Counted from the first letter of the stretch, positions 7,134 through 13,371 are shown. The stretch is DNA of 17,491 nt from JBFFXF01 sp041569895 (GCA_041569895.1 JBFFXF010000153.1:1-17491), one strand, 5' to 3'. Numbers and translations: made by a program. The notes: generated from the sequence alone by a model not told the origin.

Positions 7134-7994
7134 TCAGGAGCCGCGCGACGGTCGCCCGGGCGCGTCCTTCGAGGTCTCGATCGGAGAGATCATGCGGAAG
7201 CTCTCGAGGCTCTCCTCGAAGAAGCGTGCGAGTGACGGGTAGTCCGCGATCGGGCACGTGTAGCTGAGGACGAAGGTGCGGTTGCGCGCGCGGGTGTAGA
7301 GCTCGATCTGACGGACCGGTCTTCCGGTGACCGTGTGCTCGAGCTCGAGGATCCAGCCGCGGTATCCGCCATCGCCGCCGCGCTCGAGGGCCTGGTCGCG
7401 CACGATGCGGGTGTCCTTGAGCGCCCCGAGCTCGGCGATGGTCGAGAGGCGCAGTTGCTCGGGCGTCGCCGCCTGGACCGAGTGCGCCGAGAGGACCACC
7501 TTGGCCTGGACGACGGGGTCGATCCAGACGCGCTCCGCCTCGGGGTGCTTGTCGGGGGGCGCGACCTCGAAGCCCGGGGGCGGTTCGAAGTACCAGTCCC
7601 TCGGAGCCTCGTGCTTGACCGCCTGGATCACGTCGCCGCCGATCATCGGGCGCAGCACGGGCACGTCGCCGCTGCCGGGGCGCGAGTCGGAGCCGGAGTC
7701 GACATCCCGCGGCGGCTGGGTGTCGAAGATCACCACCTCGGGCATATCCCGGCCGGGAACCCAGCGCCGGATCTTCGAAACGTGGTTCGACTTGAAGGTT
7801 ATGATCCCGCCGCTCTGGAGCTTGATGGACACCTCCTTCTCGTTCATGCGGAGGACCTTGCCCGCGAGTAGCTCGCCGGTGACCAGGAGCACCGTGTCCT
7901 TCTCCGCCGCGTGAGCGGATGAGACCAGCAGCGAGAGGAGCAGCGCCGCCACCATCACGGCGGCGCGGGTGAAGGATCGGATCCCGGCGGTCAT
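7134..7994 (-). CDS. Secreted two-domain protein of unknown function (PsbP/Mog1-like C-terminus)
   Basis: Exported 286-residue protein with no recognised enzymatic motif. The ATG at 7994 was chosen over the longer open frame (to 8165) because it places a standard signal peptide at the N-terminus: basic MTAGIRSFTR, a hydrophobic core at 11-24, and likely cleavage after SSAHA at 29. AGAGG lies upstream. Residues 32-80 form a beta-rich module (DTVLLVTGELLAGKVLRMNE, KSNHVSKIRRW) resembling small LSm/SH3-like barrels found in secreted bacterial proteins. After a Pro/Asp/Ser-rich linker (about 91-115), residues 131-275 look like the PsbP/Mog1-type alpha-beta domain, ending in VLSYTCPIADYPSLARFFEESLESFRM. 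These fold suggestions rest on sequence pattern only. The gene stands alone between the ligase and a long non-coding region. Confidence 0.75.
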   Translation of the reverse strand: MTAGIRSFTRAAVMVAALLLSLLVSSAHAAEKDTVLLVTGELLAGKVLRMNEKEVSIKLQSGGIITFKSNHVSKIRRWVPGRDMPEVVIFDTQPPRDVDSGSDSRPGSGDVPVLRPMIGGDVIQAVKHEAPRDWYFEPPPGFEVAPPDKHPEAERVWIDPVVQAKVVLSAHSVQAATPEQLRLSTIAELGALKDTRIVRDQALERGGDGGYRGWILELEHTVTGRPVRQIELYTRARNRTFVLSYTCPIADYPSLARFFEESLESFRMISPIETSKDAPGRPSRGS

Positions 7995-8161
7995 CGCTGT
8001 GCCTCTGAAGTCGCTCTGGAAGTCGGAAGTCCCGGTCGCCGCGTCCAGGCCCCGCGTCTGCGCCCACCCCGGGAGTCTCCACTGGAAGAGTATGATGGCC
8101 GCCCAACAAGCGCCACAGGCCCCGACTCGCCCCCGCTGGCAGCGCGGCGCGGCGGAGCGTG

Positions 8162-8270
8162 GCAACTGCTTGTCGGGGCAGGGAAAGCGAAACGTGGTCC
8201 GGACGACCCGTCGCCCCCCTCCACGAGCGGCGGCCGGGCACGCCTTGCTCCAGGCGTCACAAGCAGTTGC
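8162..8270. ncRNA. Possible structured RNA: 12-bp closing stem with two inner hairpins
   Basis: GCAACTGCTTGT (8162-8173) and ACAAGCAGTTGC (8259-8270) are perfect reverse complements of 12 bp. One nucleotide inside the right arm is a 6-bp hairpin ACGCCT-TGCTCC-AGGCGT (8240-8257). A second arm pairs CGTGG (8193-8197) with CCACG (8221-8225) and contains GACG-ACC-CGTC (8202-8212). The junction strand 8181-8192 is A/G-rich on the + strand (GGGAAAGCGAAA). Together they form a plausible three-way junction. It fits no riboswitch family I recognise, and its direction of transcription is undetermined. Being palindromic, it could instead be a DNA-level element. Confidence 0.35.
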
Positions 8271-8271
8271 A

Positions 8272-8292
8272 CGGGCGGAAAAATCTCGCCCG
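8272..8292. other. Small hairpin next to the inverted-repeat region
   Basis: CGGGCG (8272-8277) pairs with CGCCCG (8287-8292) around a 9-nt AT-rich loop (gaaaaatct). It starts 2 nt after the 12-bp closing stem ends. It could be the terminator of an RNA transcribed from the region, or a 5' element of one running the other way. There is no T-tract after the stem. Confidence 0.35.
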
Positions 8293-8438
8293 GCGCGCTC
8301 CGCGCCGCCCCCGCCGCGACCCAGCTTCCCATAAGCAGCGATTATTTACACGTCCTGTAATTCCACCCCGCGCGGGCCGGCGGGGGCCCCCACGCCCGCG
8401 CCGCCCGCCGGGGCACCAGCGCGAGGCGGCGAGCGGAG

Positions 8439-8573
8439 TTGCGATCCGGGCACGAAGCGGTGCGATTCGGGCAGGGGAGTTGCGATTCTCTGACCCCGGG
8501 TCACTCGGGACGGCGCCGGGAGCGCGGTCAGGTCGGTCGCGTCAGGGCACGCGGCGGCGGCGACGATTGCGAT
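8439..8573 (+). repeat. Direct repeats TTGCGAT upstream of the FN3 lipoprotein gene
   Basis: TTGCGAT occurs at 8439-8445, 8480-8486 and 8567-8573, with GTGCGAT at 8460-8466. The first three start 21 and 20 bp apart, about two helical turns, so a protein could contact them on the same face of the DNA. The similarity extends past the core (TTGCGATCC, GTGCGATTC, TTGCGATTC). They lie 33 to 167 bp before the lipoprotein start, a position that suits regulator-binding sites. Confidence 0.4.
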
Positions 8574-8605
8574 CGACCTCCACACCAGGGCTGGAGAAGA
8601 AAAGC

Positions 8606-8971
8606 ATGGCAGGCTTTGCAGTGCGCGTCGGCGCCGTCCCCATCTTCGCCATCGGCCTCTCCCTGGCGCTCTCGAGCTGCGCCGGAGGGGGCTCCGGCTC
8701 GTCGGATCCGCAGGCCCTCGGATCGGTGAGCCTCTCCTGGGACGCTCCGACGACGGACGAGAACGGCGATCCGCTGGTCGACCTGATCGGTTACAACGTC
8801 TACATGGGGAGCACGCCGGGCACGTACACCGACGTCTTCGAGCTCGACGACGACACCGCGGTCGAGATCTCCGATCTGATCCCCGGCACGTACTACTTCG
8901 TGGTCACCGCGATCGACGCCTCCGGCAACGAGAGCACCCAGTCGAACGAGGTCTCCGCGGTCGTCCAGTAG
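8606..8971 (+). CDS. Small lipoprotein with a single fibronectin type III domain
   Basis: A 121-residue exported protein. The signal peptide ends in ALSSC, a lipobox with Cys25 as the lipidated residue, followed by a short Gly/Ser linker. Residues about 38-120 form one complete fibronectin type III domain: VSLSWDAP, the YNVYMGSTPGTYTDVF strand pair, LIPGTYYFVVTAID and ASGNESTQSNEV. Such domains mediate protein or carbohydrate contacts on the cell surface. No catalytic part is attached. The ATG at 8606 is preceded by GGAG with a 9-nt spacer, which decides the start against the longer open frame back to 8159. The stop codon lies inside a 13-bp tandem repeat. The next gene is convergent. Confidence 0.85.
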   Translation: MAGFAVRVGAVPIFAIGLSLALSSCAGGGSGSSDPQALGSVSLSWDAPTTDENGDPLVDLIGYNVYMGSTPGTYTDVFELDDDTAVEISDLIPGTYYFVVTAIDASGNESTQSNEVSAVVQ

Positions 8972-9001
8972 CTCCGTCCAGGAGCCGCGTCCAGGAGCTC
9001 C
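8963..9001 (+). repeat. Three 13-bp tandem units spanning the stop codon of the FN3 lipoprotein gene
   Basis: GTCCAGTAGCTCC (8963-8975), GTCCAGGAGCCGC (8976-8988) and GTCCAGGAGCTCC (8989-9001) follow one another at an exact 13-bp period. CCAGGAGC recurs at 9053-9060. The TAG stop of the lipoprotein gene is in the first unit, where the other units have GAG. Confidence 0.65.
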
Positions 9002-9002
9002 G

Positions 9003-9017
9003 CCCGGGCGCGCCGGG
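9003..9017. terminator. GC hairpin between convergent genes
   Basis: CCCGG-GCGCG-CCGGG forms a 5-bp stem in the 117-bp gap between the ends of the FN3 lipoprotein and zincin genes. It is short and lacks a T-tract, so a terminator role is only suggested by position. Confidence 0.3.
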
Positions 9018-9088
9018 TCGGGATCTCCGATCTCCGCGCCAGGATCCGCCCACCAGGAGCTGCCACGGCCCGCACGGCGCGCCGCGTC

Positions 9089-10456
9089 TCAGGACCGCGC
9101 CGTCTCGCGCTCCTCCCACCACGCCTTCCACTCGCTCACCTCGCGCTCCCGGGCGGCCGAGTGCTCGCCGCGCCAGAAGGACGGGTTGACCACCGTCGGC
9201 TTCGCGTCGGGAGTCCGCGCCAGCGCCCGCGCCGCGGCGACGCGGATCTCGGCGTCCGGGTCGTCGAGGAGCTCGATCAGGTGCGGCAGCCAGAACTGGC
9301 GGTCGCCCGAATCGCCGGCGGCCTTGAGCACCGTGCGGCGCAGCTCGGCCGGCTCTCGTGGATCGCGGATTATCGCCGCGACCCGCTCGAGCGGCCCCCG
9401 GGGCGGCGCATCGTCGTCGGCGAGCGCCAGCCGGCCGATCCTCGCGCTCCACTCGAGCACGGCGACGCACGCACTGCTGCGCACGAACCAGTCGTCGTCG
9501 TCGAGACTGCGCTCGAGCGCGGCGACCACTCTCTCGAGGTCCGCGCCGCTCTCCTCGGCGAGCATCGACACGGCCCAGGACCTCGCCAGCGAGCCGCGCC
9601 TGGCGTCGCCGGCCAGATCGATGAGTCGCTCGGTGGCGTCGAGCGAACGGACGTATTCGATCCACGCCGGCTCGAGCGCCAGCAGCTCGTCGGCCGGGAG
9701 CTCGAGCAGGAGCCCGATGCGCCTCGACAGGGGCACCGACGACGGCAGGTGTCGTTCGAGCAGGAAGTGCACGAGCGACCACGAGAGCGCGTAATTCCGC
9801 TGCTTCGTGGCAGGCTCGTGGAACTCCTGCCAGTCGAGATCGATGAGCTCGGCGAGCGGCAGCGGCTGGCTGTCGATCTCGCGCTTGGCGGCTCGCAGGA
9901 GCGACGGGTTCAGGAGCACATACTCGAAGTGATCGCCCTCGAACACCGTCACCTCGAGGTTGCCGGCGATGCCCTCGTTCAGCCAGCAGGCGTCGTTCGC
10001 CGCCGGATATCGCGAGATCAGGAAGTGGTGCGCGATCTCGTGCAGCAGGATCTGCTTGAGGAGCGGCTCGCGCCGGGTCCACGACGGCGTCGTGTCGACC
10101 CGGATGAACTTGAAGAACGGCAGGTAGTAGCCGAGGAGCTCGGGCATGTACGCCGCGTCGACGACGTCGGATCGACCCTCGAAGACGATGGTCGTCGTGC
10201 CGACCTCCTCGAGCTCGAGGTCGAAGAGGTCGAGGTACTCGCGATAGATGGCGTCGACGAGCCCGTTGGTGGACTCGAGGAACGAGTCGTCGTGATCGGA
10301 GTAGATGGTGTAGGCCGACCCGGCGCGCGAGTTGGCGTAGAAGAGACGCGCGCAGCCCGGAAGCAACGCCACACCCGCCGACGCCAGGAGCAGCGCGCAC
10401 GAGAGCAGCACCCTCGACCGGGCGTTCGCTGGCGTGCCGCGGCGCCGCGCGCTCAT
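9089..10456 (-). CDS. Lipoprotein zinc metallopeptidase-like protein (DUF1570-like) with C-terminal HEAT repeats
   Basis: A 455-residue exported lipoprotein. The signal peptide ends in LLPGC with Cys35 as the lipid site. A zincin active site follows: HEIAHHF with His139, Glu140 and His143, then WLNEG with Glu161 as probable third zinc ligand, the gluzincin layout of M1-like and DUF1570 proteins. The segment around NYALSWSLVHFLLE (about 221-234) also matches that group. Residues about 300-420 look like HEAT repeats (DDDWFVRSSACVAVLEW; LLDDPDAEIRVAAARALA), and the tail ends in a Trp-rich segment (WKAWWEER). It may be a peptidase or a zinc-binding scaffold; its substrate is unknown. The ATG at 10456 was chosen because it forms an ATGA overlap with the preceding gene's stop, implying translational coupling. 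The open frame extends ten codons further. Confidence 0.8.
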   Translation of the reverse strand: MSARRRGTPANARSRVLLSCALLLASAGVALLPGCARLFYANSRAGSAYTIYSDHDDSFLESTNGLVDAIYREYLDLFDLELEEVGTTTIVFEGRSDVVDAAYMPELLGYYLPFFKFIRVDTTPSWTRREPLLKQILLHEIAHHFLISRYPAANDACWLNEGIAGNLEVTVFEGDHFEYVLLNPSLLRAAKREIDSQPLPLAELIDLDWQEFHEPATKQRNYALSWSLVHFLLERHLPSSVPLSRRIGLLLELPADELLALEPAWIEYVRSLDATERLIDLAGDARRGSLARSWAVSMLAEESGADLERVVAALERSLDDDDWFVRSSACVAVLEWSARIGRLALADDDAPPRGPLERVAAIIRDPREPAELRRTVLKAAGDSGDRQFWLPHLIELLDDPDAEIRVAAARALARTPDAKPTVVNPSFWRGEHSAAREREVSEWKAWWEERETARS

Positions 10457-11007
10457 TGGTCGCTCCCGTAGAGGACGAGCGTCCACGTCCCGGCCACGGC
10501 GGCGACGGGCACGCCCGCGCCGGCGCCGCCCTCGCCGCTACCGCTCTTGCCGCTACCGCCCTCGCCGCCCGCCGGCGCCAGCGAGACCTCGTCCGCCTGC
10601 GCGGATGCCTGGGCGGGAGCGCCCGGCTCGCCGAGCTCGATGTTCAGGCTCGCGAGCCTCTGGTAGGGATGCTCCGCCCGCCGGAACTCGACGTTGAACT
10701 CGTAGAGCGGGTGGGGCGACGGATCGTGGAGGGAGAGGAAGCGGGTGAGCTCGCGGCTCGCGATCGAGCGATACGAGTCGACGTCGAGCGCGGCGTCGAC
10801 GAACACCGTGACCTCGATGGCGTCCTTGTGGGGAAAGCTCGCGAGCACGGCGTAGCCGTGGTGCGTGCCGCAGCCGGCGGTGACGGTCGCGAGGGCGATC
10901 GCCAGCGCGGCGACGGCGGACAGCGACGAGAGACGAAGCGCAGTCCACGTCGCCGGGAAACCGCGTCCCGGCGTCAAGCCCGGCTTTCTCTCGTCGTTCG
11001 TGTTCAC
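10453..11007 (-). CDS. Lipoprotein of unknown function, coupled to the zincin gene
   Basis: No family recognised. The frame is open from a GTG at 11118, but that start would put 82 residues before the lipobox. GTG at 11007 (45 residues before the Cys) or TTG at 10977 (35 residues, with GAGAG upstream) gives a more normal signal peptide; 11007 is used here as a compromise. The hydrophobic core LSAVAALAIALATVTAGC ends in the lipobox. The mature part starts with a His/Tyr-containing segment (GTHHGYAVLASFPHKD), has an alternating beta-like middle (EVTVFVDAAL, YEFNVEFRR, LASLNIELG), then a Gly/Ser/Ala low-complexity stretch and ends TWTLVLYGSDQ. The stop overlaps the zincin start by 4 nt, so the two products probably work together at the envelope. 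Confidence 0.65.
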   Translation of the reverse strand: MNTNDERKPGLTPGRGFPATWTALRLSSLSAVAALAIALATVTAGCGTHHGYAVLASFPHKDAIEVTVFVDAALDVDSYRSIASRELTRFLSLHDPSPHPLYEFNVEFRRAEHPYQRLASLNIELGEPGAPAQASAQADEVSLAPAGGEGGSGKSGSGEGGAGAGVPVAAVAGTWTLVLYGSDQ

Positions 11008-11173
11008 GGTGCACGCGTCCACGTTGATCCCAGCGGTGGTCGACGGGACGGCGGTCGCACCGGCAGTGATCGTGCGCGGTACCGGCTGTCGCGGTCGACA
11101 AGAAGCATCACGCTTCACAGAACCGCGGACACGAAGAGATCACCGCCGTGAGCTCCGGATCCCGCCCCGTTCG

Positions 11174-11201
11174 ACTCTACCAGGGGCCCCGATCGCGTCA
11201 A
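11174..11201 (-). promoter_or_regulatory. Candidate promoter for the lipoprotein-zincin pair
   Basis: On the - strand TTGACG (11201-11196) and TAGAGT (11179-11174) are 16 bp apart, in the gap after the 189-residue protein's stop codon. Transcription would start near 11167, leaving an untranslated leader of about 160-190 nt if the lipoprotein begins at 11007 or 10977. The boxes fit sigma70, but this is a pattern match only. Confidence 0.45.
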
Positions 11202-11209
11202 GGTCGGAT

Positions 11210-11779
11210 TTACCCATCGCGCTCGTGACGCCAGAAGGCGCGCAGCGACGGCGCCGCTCGCGACAGCGACTCGCGCAGGAGCTCGAACGGGAGACGGCGG
11301 TAACCGGGCCGGCCCTCGGGATCGACGGCGGCCGCGAAGAGCTCGCGCAGGAGGAGGGCGTGGAGATGGATCGCCGCCTCCTCCATGGTGCCGTCCTCGC
11401 GGACGAGCGTCGTCCGGTAGGGCGGCAGCGCGACGACGCGTCCGCTGTCGACGAACCGGAGCGTCTGGCGCGCGAAGTCGACCTCGACCGCGGCGCGCGC
11501 GATCACCGCCTGGAACCGGAACTCCGCGGTGATCGAGTCGTCGCCGCCGCGGTGCTCGATGCGGAGGTGGATCGACCTGCCGGTGGCACCCCCGGCGTCG
11601 CCCTCGCCCTCGTCCGCCGCGTCGCCCGTCTCGCCCGCCTCGATCGCCTCGATGACGCGGCTCTCGCCGGTCCCGATCACGGCGAGTCGCGCCAGGATGA
11701 CCCCGAGACCGGCCAGCAGCGCCAGGGCGACGATGCCCCGCGCCCGGTCGATCTGCCTCGCGAGTGTGGTCGGGCGCAC
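11210..11779 (-). CDS. Single-pass membrane-anchored protein of unknown function
   Basis: The 189-residue protein is not recognised as any family. An N-terminal basic segment (MRPTTLARQIDRAR) precedes one hydrophobic helix at about 15-36 with no cleavage site or lipobox, so it is probably anchored with the rest outside the cytoplasm. An acidic, Gly/Ala-rich linker (about 46-65) leads to a beta-rich domain (IHLRIEHRG, ITAEFRFQAVIARAAVEVDF, TLRFVDSGRVVALPPYRTTLV) and a helical, Arg-rich C-terminus. The start is GTG at 11779, preceded by GGAG at 5-nt spacing that overlaps the end of queE. Only 10 bp separate it from queE, so the two are probably co-transcribed even though a tRNA-modification role is not evident. 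Confidence 0.65.
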   Translation of the reverse strand: MRPTTLARQIDRARGIVALALLAGLGVILARLAVIGTGESRVIEAIEAGETGDAADEGEGDAGGATGRSIHLRIEHRGGDDSITAEFRFQAVIARAAVEVDFARQTLRFVDSGRVVALPPYRTTLVREDGTMEEAAIHLHALLLRELFAAAVDPEGRPGYRRLPFELLRESLSRAAPSLRAFWRHERDG

Positions 11780-11789
11780 GATCGCTCCG

Positions 11790-12515
11790 TCAGACTCCGC
11801 GGTCCGCTTCGGGCCAGATCACCTTGTGGATCTGCAGGTTGATCCGCACCGGCAGCCGCTCCGCCAGGATCCACCCGGCGAGCTCATGGGGAGGTAATCG
11901 GCCCGACGTCGGCGAGAAATGAACCGGGATCCCGTCGGCCAGCGACCGGCCCTCGCGCTCGAGCCACCGCGTCGCCCAGTCGAAGTCGGCGCGATCCCCG
12001 ATGACGAACTTCACCTCGTCGCCGGGTCGCAGGCGCCGCGCCAGCCCGTGGAGGTTGCGGTCGGACATGTCGCTCGAGGGGCACTTGACGTCGACGATCC
12101 GCTTGACGCGCGGGTCGACCCGGTCGATGTCGACCGCCCCACTGGTCTCGAGCAGCACCTCGAAGCCGCGATCGCAGAGCGCGACGAGCAGGGCGGGAGC
12201 GCCTCGCTGCGCCAGCGGCTCCCCGCCGGTGACCTCGACGAGCCGGCAACCGGACTCCTCCGCGCGCCGGACGCAGCTCTCGACGGTCTCGCGGTGCCCC
12301 TCGAAGAAGGCGTACTCGGTGTCGCAGTACGAGCAGCGCAGCGGGCACCCGGTAAGCCGGATGAAGAAGCACGGCCGGCCGGCGTGGGTCGACTCCCCCT
12401 GGATGCTGTGGAAGAACTCCGTGACCAGCAGCTCGCCGGGGGAGAGGTCGCGGAGCTCGGGGGGCAGGAGGGCGTCGCCCGGCCGCGGATCACGGGATTG
12501 AACTCGCTGCGTCAT
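11790..12515 (-). CDS. queE: 7-carboxy-7-deazaguanine synthase (radical SAM)
   Basis: QueE rearranges 6-carboxytetrahydropterin to 7-carboxy-7-deazaguanine, a step in queuosine and other deazapurine synthesis. The 241-residue protein has the radical SAM cluster motif CPLRCSYC with Cys57, Cys61 and Cys64, the substrate-binding FHSIQGES at 35-42, TGGEP at 96-100 and the typical ending LQIHKVIWP. The length is normal for the CxxxCxxC type. QueC, QueD and QueF are not in the window. It is divergent from the DJ-1-like gene with 63 bp between starts. No Shine-Dalgarno precedes the ATG at 12515, and -10-like sequence lies immediately upstream. The downstream envelope genes may be on the same transcript. 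Confidence 0.92.
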   Translation of the reverse strand: MTQRVQSRDPRPGDALLPPELRDLSPGELLVTEFFHSIQGESTHAGRPCFFIRLTGCPLRCSYCDTEYAFFEGHRETVESCVRRAEESGCRLVEVTGGEPLAQRGAPALLVALCDRGFEVLLETSGAVDIDRVDPRVKRIVDVKCPSSDMSDRNLHGLARRLRPGDEVKFVIGDRADFDWATRWLEREGRSLADGIPVHFSPTSGRLPPHELAGWILAERLPVRINLQIHKVIWPEADRGV

Positions 12516-12525
12516 GGACTATAAG
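12498..12525 (+). promoter_or_regulatory. Candidate promoter of the DJ-1/YajL-like gene
   Basis: TTGAAC (12498-12503) and TATAAG (12520-12525) are 16 bp apart on the + strand. The -35 box and most of the spacer lie within the first codons of the divergent queE gene. Transcription would start near 12532, giving a leader of about 47 nt with a strong GGAGG (12568-12572) 6 nt before the ATG. Confidence 0.5.
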
Positions 12526-12528
12526 GTA
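12518..12528 (-). promoter_or_regulatory. Candidate -10 region of queE overlapping the divergent promoter
   Basis: Read on the - strand this stretch is TACCTTATAGT, ending 2 nt before the queE ATG. Taking TACCTT (12528-12523) as the -10 puts the transcription start at the A of the ATG, giving a leaderless mRNA. TATAGT would instead put it inside the gene. No clear -35 box is seen. The same bases form the -10 of the divergent promoter, so the two polymerases would compete. Confidence 0.3.
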
Positions 12529-12578
12529 CACGACGAACGGGCGAATCGCCGCTCCTTTCAACTCGCCGGAGGCCACCC

Positions 12579-13133
12579 ATGCCGAGCACAAAGAGAGTCG
12601 CCATCCTCTTCGCCAGCGGCTTCGAGGAGATCGAGGCCATCACCATCGTCGACGTCCTGCGGCGGGCCGAGATCGACGTCACCACCGTCGGCGTCGGCTC
12701 GAGGAACGTCACCGGCTCGCACGCCATCGCGATCACCACCGACGTCGAGCTCGCCGACGCGCGCCGGCGCGACTGGGACATGGTCGTCCTCCCGGGAGGC
12801 CTGCCCGGCGCCACCAACCTGCGCGACAACCCCGAGGTGCAGTCCCTCCTGCGCGAGCAGAACGAGAAGGGACACCGCATCGGCGCCATCTGCGCCGCGC
12901 CGATCGCGCTCGGCAAGGCCGGGATCCTCGCCGGCAAGCGCGCCACCAGCTACCCGGGCTTCGAGAAGGAGCTCACCGGCGCCAGGTACTGCGAGGACCG
13001 CGTCGTCCGGGACGGCAACGTCATCACGAGCCGCGGCCCCGGCACGGCGATGGAGTTCGCGCTGGCGATCGTCGCCGATCTGCGCGGCGGCGAGGTGTCG
13101 GACTCGCTGAGAAAGGGGATGCTGGTCGCCTGA
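12579..13133 (+). CDS. yajL: DJ-1/PfpI family protein, YajL-like
   Basis: The 184-residue protein aligns along its full length with human DJ-1 and E. coli YajL. Landmarks are ILFASGFEEIEAITIVDVLRRA with Glu19 in the place of DJ-1 Glu18, VVLPGGLPGATNL at 69-81, the nucleophile elbow GAICAAPIAL with Cys105 (DJ-1 Cys106), and the closing SRGPGTAMEFALAIV. The His126 of DJ-1 is replaced by Tyr in TSYPGFE. Family members are linked to oxidative-stress protection and to glyoxalase or deglycase activities, which are debated. The start is the ATG at 12579 with GGAGG 6 nt upstream. It is a single-gene transcript by arrangement, with divergent queE upstream and a convergent thiI beyond the repeat spacer. 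Confidence 0.9.
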   Translation: MPSTKRVAILFASGFEEIEAITIVDVLRRAEIDVTTVGVGSRNVTGSHAIAITTDVELADARRRDWDMVVLPGGLPGATNLRDNPEVQSLLREQNEKGHRIGAICAAPIALGKAGILAGKRATSYPGFEKELTGARYCEDRVVRDGNVITSRGPGTAMEFALAIVADLRGGEVSDSLRKGMLVA

Positions 13134-13371
13134 GCCCGGGCGTCCACGGCGGAGGCTGAGTCGGAGACCGGAGACCGACCGAGACCGAGGCCGACACCAG
13201 AGATCAGAGATCAGGGACCAGAGAGCGGAGGGCAGAGAGCAGAGGGCAGAGAGCAGAGGGCAGAGAGCAGAGGGCAGAGGGCAGAGGGCCGGTCGTCGAG
13301 GACGAGGGACGAGGACGAGGACGAGATCGGGCACGGGCACGGGAACGGGAACGGGGACGGGGACGGATTCC
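13134..13371. repeat. Purine-rich tandem-repeat spacer between convergent yajL and thiI
   Basis: The + strand is almost wholly purine plus C, built from successive repeat blocks. Near 13163-13222 there are degenerate 'gagaccg' and 'agatcag' units. Three perfect copies of the 14-mer GGCAGAGAGCAGAG (13231-13272) are followed by two half-units GGCAGAG (13273-13286). 'GACGAG' units occupy about 13299-13325. Doubled hexamers then follow (GGGCAC twice, GGGAAC twice, GGGGAC twice; about 13329-13364). The last block has six G-runs of three or more spaced by 3 nt or less, a G-quadruplex-forming pattern. No open frame with coding character is present. Both flanking genes end here. Confidence 0.8.

Larger units (their letters stand above)
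7995..8605. other. Gene-free region of about 610 bp
   Basis: No coding region is supported here, although open frames cross it because of the high GC content. It holds the 109-nt inverted-repeat region (8162-8270), a second small hairpin (8272-8292), an AT-rich patch at 8331-8364 standing out in extremely GC-rich surroundings, and four copies of TTGCGAT or GTGCGAT between 8439 and 8573. The AT-rich patch is the likeliest place for a promoter, but no well-spaced -35/-10 pair was found in it. Confidence 0.6.

Noticed and set aside
5190..7235. Open frame of 681 codons on the + strand opposite the MEMO and acyl-CoA ligase genes
   Set aside because: It is antisense to two genes with full sets of family motifs. 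Long antisense frames are expected at this GC content, and its translation is Arg/Ala/Glu-rich with no recognisable domain.
7995..8165. N-terminal extension of the secreted-protein frame to 8165
   Set aside because: It would bury the signal peptide 57 residues inside the protein. The internal ATG at 7994 gives a standard export signal and has an AGAGG upstream.
8174..8183. CGGGGCAGGG, resembling the conserved start of an FMN riboswitch (RFN element)
   Set aside because: The other conserved RFN segments are absent, and the downstream gene is not a riboflavin gene; the match is short and GC-rich.
6694..8241. Open frame of 515 codons on the - strand across the secreted-protein gene
   Set aside because: It is out of frame with the signal-peptide-bearing protein and the acyl-CoA ligase, is Arg/Pro-rich, and resembles no protein.
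8346..8585. Small frames on the - strand in the non-coding region before the FN3 lipoprotein
   Set aside because: There is no ribosome-binding site, the composition is Ala/Pro/Gly/Arg low complexity, and they overlap the TTGCGAT repeats; no evidence of coding.
13199..13371. Regular repeats considered as a CRISPR array
   Set aside because: The units are 6-14 bp, directly adjacent with no unique spacers, and no cas gene is present.
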